This document shows positions 49,253 to 56,710 of a DNA stretch of 64,000 nt, in pieces. Made by a program: the position numbers and the translations under genes. Location: NCBI GenBank assembly GCA_965279355.1, contig OZ257155.1:4650001-4714000 (forward strand), in the 5' to 3' direction. The notes beneath the pieces were generated by a model. That model saw only the letters and a program-made list of their open reading frames with translations. It was not told the DNA's origin and searched no databases. Numbering within the stretch: the first letter of the stretch is position 1; every line of letters starts with the position of its first letter. This stretch comes from G965279355 sp965279355. Its GTDB lineage: Bacteria; Pseudomonadota; Alphaproteobacteria; CACIAM-22H2.

Positions 49253-51522
49253 GCAACGCCAACGCGTTGTTTGCGGCAGCGCAGGCGCATCATCGGGCCG
49301 GCCGGGCGGCCGAGGCCGAGCGCCTCTACCGGGCCGTGCTGACAATCGATGCGCGTCATCCCGACGCGCTGCATTTCCTGGGAGCGCTGGCGTTTCAGGC
49401 CGGCAGGCTTGAGGAAGCGGCGGCGCAGATTGCGGACTCCATTGCGCTGAAGCCGGGCGAGCCGAGTGCGCATATCAATCTTGGCCGCGCCCTGCGCCAG
49501 CTCGGCCGGTTTGCCGAAGCGATCGCGGCGTTTCAGTCGGCGCTGCGCCTGGATCCGCAGCGGACGAGCGCCCTGATCGGGCTGAGCGAATCCCTGGCCG
49601 CGAATGGCGAGCCCACGGCCGCGCTGGATGCGGCGCGGCGCGCCGTTGCCATCGATTCCGGCGATGCCGCGGCCCAATTTGCGTGCGGTGTTGCCCTGCA
49701 GGCGCTGCAGCAGCCGGATGAGGCCGTAGACGCCTATCGCCGCGCGCTCGCGCTCGATGATCGTCACGCCGAGGTTCATAACAATCTTGGCCTGTTGCTG
49801 GTCGAGCGGGGTGATGTTGCCGATGGCCTGAAACATCTCCGGCAGGCTGTCGCGCGTGATCCCAAACTGTCAGCGGCCTATAAAAATATCGGCAAGGCGC
49901 TCCAGCAACTCGGGTCTCCGGATGAGGCGCGCGCGGCCATTGAACGCGCGCTGGAACTCGCACCCGATGATGCGGACGCGCATGTCGGACTGGCGGTGGT
50001 TCTGCGAGAGATCGATCCCGCGGCCGCCGAGACAGCCGTGCGTCATGCGCTTACGCTGAACCCTGATCTCGCGGACGCGCATCATGCGCTGGCTGCACTT
50101 CAGCGGGACAGGGGGCAATTCGATGCGGCTGTTGCTTCCGTTCGCCGCGCGGTCTCGCTGGCGCCGGATCGGCCCGACCTTCTGATCACGCTTGGCATTC
50201 TGGCTAATATTTGCGGCCACCAGCCGGAGGCGCTGCAGCGGAGCCGGCAGGCCGCTGCCCTCGCGCCGGACAGGGTCACGGCCCGGCGCAATCTACTGGC
50301 GATCTCGCTCTATGATGCCGCCACGGACAACGCCGAACGGTGGCGAATGCATGAGACGTTCGGCCGGGCGATGGCCGCTCGGGTTCGGAACCGGCTGCCG
50401 CCGCTGTCGAACGATCGCGATCCTCACCGTAGATTGCGCGTTGCCTATGTGTCGTCCGATTTCCGCCGTCATCCGGTCGGCCGCAACATCGAGCCGATCC
50501 TTGCGCATCGCGATCGGCGTCTGTTTGAGCTAACCGGATATGCGGAGGTCGGCAGCCCGGATGCAATGACCGCGCGTCTGAAGGGAATGATGGATCGCTG
50601 GACCGTGACGGTCGGGATGAGCGACGAAGATCTGGCGCGGCGGATTCAGGCGGATGGTATCGATATTCTGGTTCTGCTGGCGGGTCGCTTCGACCGTAAC
50701 CGCCCGCAGCTTGCGGCCTGGCGCGCGGCTCCGGTCCAGATCAGCTTGCATGATCCTGCCACGAGCGGGATTTCCGGGATGGACTATCTCATCGCCGATC
50801 CGGTTCTGGTTCCCCGCCACGGGACGGAAAGATTTTCCGAACGCGTTGTCAGATTGCCCGGCTTCTATGTTCATGCTGCGCTCGCCGAGGCACCGCCCGC
50901 CAGTCCTCCGCCGTCGCAGGCCAACGGCTTTGTCACCTTCGGCAGTTTCAACAATCCGGCGAAACTCAATGATGCGGTTCTCAATCTCTGGGGCGATGTG
51001 CTGCGCGCGGTGCCGAAATCCCGGCTGCGGTTGCGCTTCAAGAACTGGTTCGGCAACGAGGGGCTGCGCCGGCGTGTCCTGGAGCAGATGAACATTTCCG
51101 CCGACCGGCTGGAGTTCGAGACGGAGGAGGCCGGACTGGAACAGCATCTCGGCGCTTACGGCCGGGTGGACATCGCGCTGGACCCGTTTCCCTTTACGGG
51201 GTCGACGACCAGCTTCGAGGCCCTGTCGATGGGCGTGCCGGTCATTACCCTGGCCGGGGAGGCAATGGTCGGACGGTGGACCGCGTCGATCCTGGCGACT
51301 CTGAAACTGAGGCAACTCATCGCCACAAGTCCGGAGCAGTATGTTTTGCTGGCAAAGGACGTGGCAGAGAATATCGCCCTCCGTGCGACCTGGCGCACGG
51401 CTCTGCAGAAGCAGGTTTGCTCCTCTTCTCTGTGCAATGGCCTCCTTCGGGCCCGGCAACTGGAGCGGATTTACCGGACGACCTGGCGGCGATGGTGCCA
51501 AGGTGCGCTGGAAAACCAATAA
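49249..51522 (+). CDS. TPR/GT41 O-linked glycosyltransferase (GT-4)
   Basis: This is a 757-aa protein. About ten TPRs lie in residues 5-360, and GT41 in 394-750: RVAYVSSDFRRHPVGRN, LLAGRFDRNRPQ, FGSFNNPAKLNDAV and DPFPFTGSTTSFEALSMGVPVIT. In LAGRFD an arginine replaces the histidine kept by the other four related modules (human OGT has tyrosine at about this place), which may shift donor or acceptor choice. The ATG at 49249 overlaps the previous stop (ATGA); open sequence further upstream belongs to the GT-3 gene in another frame. It is last of the three-gene operon and is followed by flbT after 103 bp. Confidence 0.86.
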   Translation: MSNANALFAAAQAHHRAGRAAEAERLYRAVLTIDARHPDALHFLGALAFQAGRLEEAAAQIADSIALKPGEPSAHINLGRALRQLGRFAEAIAAFQSALRLDPQRTSALIGLSESLAANGEPTAALDAARRAVAIDSGDAAAQFACGVALQALQQPDEAVDAYRRALALDDRHAEVHNNLGLLLVERGDVADGLKHLRQAVARDPKLSAAYKNIGKALQQLGSPDEARAAIERALELAPDDADAHVGLAVVLREIDPAAAETAVRHALTLNPDLADAHHALAALQRDRGQFDAAVASVRRAVSLAPDRPDLLITLGILANICGHQPEALQRSRQAAALAPDRVTARRNLLAISLYDAATDNAERWRMHETFGRAMAARVRNRLPPLSNDRDPHRRLRVAYVSSDFRRHPVGRNIEPILAHRDRRLFELTGYAEVGSPDAMTARLKGMMDRWTVTVGMSDEDLARRIQADGIDILVLLAGRFDRNRPQLAAWRAAPVQISLHDPATSGISGMDYLIADPVLVPRHGTERFSERVVRLPGFYVHAALAEAPPASPPPSQANGFVTFGSFNNPAKLNDAVLNLWGDVLRAVPKSRLRLRFKNWFGNEGLRRRVLEQMNISADRLEFETEEAGLEQHLGAYGRVDIALDPFPFTGSTTSFEALSMGVPVITLAGEAMVGRWTASILATLKLRQLIATSPEQYVLLAKDVAENIALRATWRTALQKQVCSSSLCNGLLRARQLERIYRTTWRRWCQGALENQ

Positions 51523-51586
51523 TCGTCCTTTTGGAGCAAAAGCTTAGTAGAAGCTGTTATTCGATTGCAGAGCGGGGGTAGCCGCG

Positions 51587-51594
51587 TTAACCAT
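51587..51594 (+). promoter_or_regulatory. CtrA half-site in the flbT-flaF upstream region
   Basis: TTAACCAT matches the extended half of the CtrA box. The 103-bp gap before flbT also contains TGTAAAAT near 51612. The separation from the GT41 operon and this half-site suggest an independent promoter for flbT-flaF. Evidence is weak. Confidence 0.35.
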
Positions 51595-51625
51595 TCCGCA
51601 ACTGTAACTTTGTAAAATTTTTCCT

Positions 51626-52075
51626 ATGTCACTGAAGATCGACCTGAAAGCCGGAGAGAAATTCATCGTCAACGGGGCCGTCATGGTCGCCGGGAAGAGC
51701 GGTGCGTCTCTCATCCTCCAGAACCAAGCCACATTCCTGCGGGCCAAGGACATCATGCAGGAGCATGAGGCGAACACGCCAGCCAAGCGGATTTATTTCG
51801 TCATCATGCTTATGTATATCGACCCCGATAATCATGATGACTACTACAACAAGTTTACAGGCTATATTGACGAGTACTTGGCGAGCACATCGCTTGCCGA
51901 GGTTCGTCGGGCATTGATGGGCATTTTGCAGCAAGTTAATATGAAGCGCTTCTATCAGTCCCTGAAGCTCTGCAAGAGCCTCATCGAGTTCGAGACCAAA
52001 CTGCTTGATGTCGCTGCCGCTTATGCAAAGAGCGAAGCGATCGACAAGGCTGGCGACAAGGAGAAGCGTCGATGA
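51626..52075 (+). CDS. flbT: Flagellin post-transcriptional regulator FlbT
   Basis: This is a 149-aa protein matching FlbT: SLKIDLKAGEKFIVNGAVMVAGKSGASLILQNQATFLRAKDIMQEHEANTPAKRIYFVIMLMYID, then DEYLASTSLAEVRRALMGILQQVNMKRFYQSLKLCKSLIEFE. In Caulobacter FlbT binds the flagellin mRNA leader and promotes its decay until the hook is complete; in other alphaproteobacteria it can act positively. The stop overlaps flaF by ATGA. The flagellin genes and the glycosyltransferases lie on both sides, so this is the filament-control node of the cluster. Confidence 0.95.
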   Translation: MSLKIDLKAGEKFIVNGAVMVAGKSGASLILQNQATFLRAKDIMQEHEANTPAKRIYFVIMLMYIDPDNHDDYYNKFTGYIDEYLASTSLAEVRRALMGILQQVNMKRFYQSLKLCKSLIEFETKLLDVAAAYAKSEAIDKAGDKEKRR

Positions 52076-52416
52076 CCGGCTATGCCGCGTACGGCAAGGT
52101 ACAGACCGTCACGGAAAGTCCGCGGGCGACCGAGCGTCGTCTGCTGGGTCAGGTTACTGCCGCGCTGATCGAAGCCAGCAAAGACGTCCAGAACATCCAG
52201 AGGCTCTATGACGCCATCCTCTGGAACAAGCGGGTCTGGGACACCTTTGCGTATGAATGCGCGGCCGACGACAACAAGCTGCCGCAGGAAATTCGCGCCG
52301 GTCTTATCAGCCTCGCGATCTGGGTGAACAAGGAAACCACCCTGATCATGGACGGTCAGACGGACCTTGAGCCGATCATCAGCGTCAACAAGAGCATCAT
52401 TGAAGGCCTGAAATAA
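52072..52416 (+). CDS. flaF: Flagellar biosynthesis regulator FlaF
   Basis: This is a 114-aa helical cytoplasmic protein. It reads YAAYGKVQTVTESPRATERRLLGQVTAALIEASKD at the start and LYDAILWNKRVWDTFAYECAADDNKLPQEIRAGLISLAIWVNKETTLIMDG in the conserved core. FlaF acts opposite to FlbT and is needed for flagellin translation and secretion, probably as a flagellin chaperone. Translational coupling to flbT is by ATGA overlap. The stop faces the convergent GT41 gene 9 nt away. Confidence 0.94.
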   Translation: MTGYAAYGKVQTVTESPRATERRLLGQVTAALIEASKDVQNIQRLYDAILWNKRVWDTFAYECAADDNKLPQEIRAGLISLAIWVNKETTLIMDGQTDLEPIISVNKSIIEGLK

Positions 52417-52425
52417 GGCCGTTCG

Positions 52426-54525
52426 TCAGCGGGTACCATTCGTCCGGCACCACGCTCTCCACATCTCCCGCAAGGCTGTCTCGAACCGGCGCGCAAATCC
52501 GCGTCCGTCGCAGAGCGGTGATGTTCGCACCCGTTCGCGCAGATCCTTCCGCAATCCGTCGAGACGCCCGGTATCCGTTGTCAGGGATACGGCCAGCCTC
52601 ACGTAGTCGTCAGCCGACGTTGCAATGAGCTCGCTCATCCCGACGGCCTGCAGCAGGCTCGCGCCGACGCGTTCGGCGTGATGGCCGCCGGCCAGCGTCA
52701 GGACGGGAACGCCCATCCACAGTGCCTCGCAGGTCGTCGTGGTGCCGTTGTACGGGAATGGGTCGAGTGCGAGGTCGACCCGCCGATAGAGATCGAGATG
52801 CGCGGCGGCGTCAGTTTGCCATGGGGCGAATTCAAGACGGTCCTGCTCGATCCCGTGCCGGGCAAAGAGCGCTGCGTATCGTGCCCGTGTTGCGGCTTCC
52901 CCGAGGCGCCGCGCTTTCAGGAGGAGACGGGCGTGCGGAACGGCGTTCAGAATGCGCGACCAGACCGCCACCACATCCGGGGTAATTTTGGGCAGGTGAT
53001 TGAAGGATCCGAAAAGCGGGGCGCCCGGGCCGGTGCGCTCCGCCGGTTCCGGGCAGGAGGGATCCGGAGCGAAAGCGAGAAAACATCCGGGCAGTCGCCA
53101 TAGGGCTTCGCTGTAGCAGTCGTCCGTCTGTTCGGCCGGGTCCGCCGTGGCATCCGTGATGCGATAGTCGATCTCCCGAACGCCGGTCGTTCCGGGATAG
53201 CCCAGCCAGGAAATCTGCACCGGCGCCGGCTTTCGGGCGAAAACAGGCAGGCGGTTGCCGGCGGTATGTCCGGCGAGATCGACAAGGATATCGATACGGT
53301 CGCCGCGAATAAGCTCCGCGACGGCGGCGTCATTGAGTCCGGATATCCTGCGCCACGCGGCGGTGGCGCGCTGAAGCTCCGTCGTTATTTCATCGTCCGC
53401 AATATTGTCGGAATAGGCAACGACCTCGACGGCGCGGGGATGGTGTGCCGGAAGGAGGGCCCGCAGGAAACTGGCGCAGGAATGACGCTTGAAGTCCGCG
53501 GAAACATATCCGATCCGCAGCCGGCGTTCCGGTTCGCGGGAATTGGCAAAGCCCGACGCCCCGGCAACGCCGCGCGATAGATGAGCGCCGATCCCGAGCG
53601 CCTTCTGCAGGGTATCTTTGGGATCGCTGTCGATGTAATGGCGTGCAAGAAGATAAGTATCTCCCGCGCTGCGATGACCGGCCATTGCATCAAGCACCGC
53701 CTCAAACAGGGTCAGTGCGCCGGCGGCGTCGCCCTCCTCGAGGCGAATGCTGGCAAGATTGGTGAGCGAATCAGGCGACGATGGGCGCAATGCGAGAGCA
53801 CGCTCGGCCGCCGCGCGCGCCTGGTCGTAGTGTCCGGCGGAATTCTCAAAGACGGTGAGCATGTTCCAGACGCCGACGGCATCGGGTGTGAGCTCGGCGC
53901 CGCGACGCATGATGTCGACCGCTTCACCGAGCCGGTCCTGGAAGGCAAGGGTGGTCGCCAGATTCTGGTACAGCGTGCCGTCTTCCGGCTCGTATTTGAT
54001 TGCCCGGCGAAACGCCGCTTCCGCCTCAAGCGCCCGCCGCTCCCCCAGCAGATGGACGCCCAGGGCGTTGTAGTCTGCGGCAGTGACGGGCTGCAGGTGA
54101 TCCGAGTAGTCGAAAGCGCCGGTTGCGGAGTCGCGCGAGCCGATCGCATAAAGCGCGGGTGCCATCAGGCGCCAGGCGATGGCTGCGGTCGGCGCCTTCG
54201 CGATTGCGCGCCTGAACGCGACGACGGCTTCCCGCGGCTGGCCGAGAGCGGTCAGTACCCTGCCGAGCAGAACAATGGCGTCGATGTTTTCCGGATCGAG
54301 GTCGGCCGCCCGCTTCAGCGCGTCGCGTGCGGCAAAGTGGCATCCAAGCCGATACATTGTCTCGGCGTAGTGGAGCAGTAGCGTTGCGCTGTCGCCGTCG
54401 CGCTCAAGAGCGCTGCGGAACAGCGCGGCGGCTTCCGCATATTGCCCGGCCTGCCGGTGCGCGAGCGCCGCAGCGACCGGATTGCCGTGAGGGTCCTTGT
54501 CCTGCGAGGCGGGCGAATCAACCAT
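52426..54525 (-). CDS. TPR/GT41 O-linked glycosyltransferase, SPINDLY-like (GT-5)
   Basis: This is a 699-aa protein. About seven TPRs fill residues 15-290, and GT41 lies at about 335-690: RIGYVSADFKRHSCASFLRALL (catalytic-type His348, followed by Ser rather than the usual Pro), DLAGHTAGNRLPVFARKPAPVQISWLGYPGTTG, FGSFNHLPKITPDVVAVWSRIL, and DPFPYNGTTTTCEALWMGVPVLT. HTAGNR and YPGTTG place it with classical SPY/OGT and with GT-1, apart from the HFDxNRP group. It lies 43 nt downstream of flgL in the same direction, so it can be transcribed from the flgK sigma-54 promoter. That would couple its synthesis to hook-filament junction assembly. Confidence 0.86.
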   Translation of the reverse strand: MVDSPASQDKDPHGNPVAAALAHRQAGQYAEAAALFRSALERDGDSATLLLHYAETMYRLGCHFAARDALKRAADLDPENIDAIVLLGRVLTALGQPREAVVAFRRAIAKAPTAAIAWRLMAPALYAIGSRDSATGAFDYSDHLQPVTAADYNALGVHLLGERRALEAEAAFRRAIKYEPEDGTLYQNLATTLAFQDRLGEAVDIMRRGAELTPDAVGVWNMLTVFENSAGHYDQARAAAERALALRPSSPDSLTNLASIRLEEGDAAGALTLFEAVLDAMAGHRSAGDTYLLARHYIDSDPKDTLQKALGIGAHLSRGVAGASGFANSREPERRLRIGYVSADFKRHSCASFLRALLPAHHPRAVEVVAYSDNIADDEITTELQRATAAWRRISGLNDAAVAELIRGDRIDILVDLAGHTAGNRLPVFARKPAPVQISWLGYPGTTGVREIDYRITDATADPAEQTDDCYSEALWRLPGCFLAFAPDPSCPEPAERTGPGAPLFGSFNHLPKITPDVVAVWSRILNAVPHARLLLKARRLGEAATRARYAALFARHGIEQDRLEFAPWQTDAAAHLDLYRRVDLALDPFPYNGTTTTCEALWMGVPVLTLAGGHHAERVGASLLQAVGMSELIATSADDYVRLAVSLTTDTGRLDGLRKDLRERVRTSPLCDGRGFARRFETALREMWRAWCRTNGTR

Positions 54526-54568
54526 ACGCGCCGCAGGCTACGCGCCGTGCGGGCGCATGGGAAGTTCG

Positions 54569-56677
54569 TTAGAGGAAATTCGCCAGGGAGAGGTTCCGCA
54601 GGCTGGCCAGCAGCTGATACGACGCCTGGAGGTTTGTCTGCGTCTGGGTGAGCCGGCTGACGGCCTCGGCCATGTCCACGTTCTCGACCCGGTCGAGCTG
54701 CGTCTCGATAACGACCTGGAAATCCTTGTGGCGCGTTTCCGTGCCGTCCAAGGTGTTCTCCTTGACGCCCAGTTCGGCTGCCAGATCGGTCATCAGCTGG
54801 CTGCCGCGCGCAAGGTCTTCCGCCGCCCGAATGGCCACTTCGCGGAAGCCGCCTTCCGTCGTCGAATTGAGGTCGATCGTGGCCAGCGCAAAGAGCCCGT
54901 TGAGGATGGTACGAATGGCGGGGTTGTCGGCGCGGATGCCGTATTCGAGATCGACGCCGTCGTCGATGCGCACCTTCAGCGGATCGATCCGGTTGCCGAA
55001 CTGAGCCGTGATATCCGTGCCGGAGACCATGCCGATGCCGGGCGCCGAGCCGGGGCCGGTCAGCGGCGAGAAGAGGGGATCTTCGAGACCCGAGCCGTTG
55101 GACGTGGACTCCGCCGAGATCTCGACCTGATCGATGCCGATGGTGCGGACAACGGTATAGATCGTGGCGCTGTTGCTGAACTTCACGACCATGCCGGGCG
55201 TCACGCCGGTATTGCTGCCGACGTTGACCAGGGTTGTTCCCGGGCGGTAGCCCTGCAGGATCGTGGTCGTGTCGCCGGGGTTGACCGGATTGATGAGGCC
55301 GCCGCTACCGTTGCCGGACTGCACGAAATTGATCGTGCCGGTAACGTCGTCGACGCCGATCACATCATAGTAGACGCCGGGATCGTTCTGGAATTCAACA
55401 CGGTCGCCGACTTCGTAGTCGCCGATGTTCTGGACGCGCAGGCTTGTGTCGCCCACGGCACCGGTTCCGAAGGCGCCGCCGGGATATTTGGCGATGGTTT
55501 CGGTGCCGCCATGCCCGACGACAAGGCCGCCACCGCCGATCGCCGTATTCACAATCGTCAGCGTTGTGCCCGCGATTGCCGTGATGCGATAGGTCGATGT
55601 CGTGTCGTTCGAGAACTGGATGATGTTGCCGACGCCGTAATCGTTCGCGGCGTTGGTGATGTCGACGGTCACGGAGCCGGGAGGCGCGGCGCCGATCACC
55701 GTTGGTGCGGCAGCGCCCGTCGTGAACGCGCTCGAGGGCTCGACCGTCGTGACGACCGCGGGAACAGTGACGTTCATCGACGTATTGGCCGGAATGGCGA
55801 AGTCGAGGCCGGTGAGCGCGCCGCCCGCCGGAACGCGGGCAAAGTCAATCTGGCGCGTGGTGCTGTTGACCGCCGTTACGACATAGGCTGCATTCTGGGG
55901 CGGAATGATGCCGAATTCGACATACTGGCCGACCGCGGGAAGATCGAAGCCCTGCGCCACGACCACAGCGGTGTCGCCGACATTCGCGCCCGCCGGAATC
56001 GTGAAGCGATAGGCGCTGCCGCCGGGCTGGCCGGACTCGCCGGCATATCCGAAGGGCGACGGCGCGCGGGCGCCGGTCGATGTCACCTTGGTCAGGCCGT
56101 TGTTGATGAAGGACTTGATCTGGTCGTAACGGAGGTCGCCCGAGGCGGCATTCAGGCCGAGCGGGAAATCCAGATTGAGGCCGGCGACCTGGCCGAGCAT
56201 CGAACTGGCGTCGCTAATGCGGCCGAAGCTCGGCATCGGCGGCGTTGCGGCGTTGCGACCGCCGAAAAGATAGTCGTTGCCGACCTTCGTGTTGAGCAGC
56301 GCCGAGATTTCGTTCAGCACCGTCTGCGCCTGTGCCTTGAGCGCGCCGTTGCCCTTGGCCGTCGGCAGCGCGTCGCTGCTGGCGACCAGCGCGTCGTTGC
56401 GGATCTGGTTGGCGAGATCCGTGATCTGCTGGAGCACGGTCTGGATCGGCTGAATGCGCAGGCGGGCGTTGGTGATATTGTCCTGGAACTCGACCGTCGT
56501 CTGCTTGGCGTTATTGAGCTGCAGCGACAGCGAGGCAACATCGTTGATGCCACTGTAGACATTCGACTTCTTGCCCGACGAAACCTGGTCCTGAAGAACA
56601 TTCATCTGGTTCTGCAGATTCTGGATCTGCGCCCGGATGAAGATATTCTGGCCGATGGTCGAGATATTCGTGCTCAT
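54569..56677 (-). CDS. flgL: Hook-filament junction protein FlgL (enlarged)
   Basis: This is a 702-aa protein; the family is usually 300-400 aa. The flagellin-like N-terminus (ISTIGQNIFIRAQIQNLQNQMNVLQDQVSSGKKSNVYSGIND) and C-terminus (VENVDMAEAVSRLTQTQTNLQASYQLLASLRNLSLANFL) are those of FlgL. The extra central 350 residues hold four copies of a roughly 35-residue beta module of the form VG-x2-(V/I)-x-F-x-N-D-x3-Y-x-(V/I)-T-x-(V/I), near 55910, 55620, 55400 and 55185. Two related modules are in FlgK. It follows flgK by 33 nt. Confidence 0.88.
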   Translation of the reverse strand: MSTNISTIGQNIFIRAQIQNLQNQMNVLQDQVSSGKKSNVYSGINDVASLSLQLNNAKQTTVEFQDNITNARLRIQPIQTVLQQITDLANQIRNDALVASSDALPTAKGNGALKAQAQTVLNEISALLNTKVGNDYLFGGRNAATPPMPSFGRISDASSMLGQVAGLNLDFPLGLNAASGDLRYDQIKSFINNGLTKVTSTGARAPSPFGYAGESGQPGGSAYRFTIPAGANVGDTAVVVAQGFDLPAVGQYVEFGIIPPQNAAYVVTAVNSTTRQIDFARVPAGGALTGLDFAIPANTSMNVTVPAVVTTVEPSSAFTTGAAAPTVIGAAPPGSVTVDITNAANDYGVGNIIQFSNDTTSTYRITAIAGTTLTIVNTAIGGGGLVVGHGGTETIAKYPGGAFGTGAVGDTSLRVQNIGDYEVGDRVEFQNDPGVYYDVIGVDDVTGTINFVQSGNGSGGLINPVNPGDTTTILQGYRPGTTLVNVGSNTGVTPGMVVKFSNSATIYTVVRTIGIDQVEISAESTSNGSGLEDPLFSPLTGPGSAPGIGMVSGTDITAQFGNRIDPLKVRIDDGVDLEYGIRADNPAIRTILNGLFALATIDLNSTTEGGFREVAIRAAEDLARGSQLMTDLAAELGVKENTLDGTETRHKDFQVVIETQLDRVENVDMAEAVSRLTQTQTNLQASYQLLASLRNLSLANFL

Positions 56678-56710
56678 GGCATGTCTCTTTTGGTCAGGTC
56701 GTCGTCGGAC

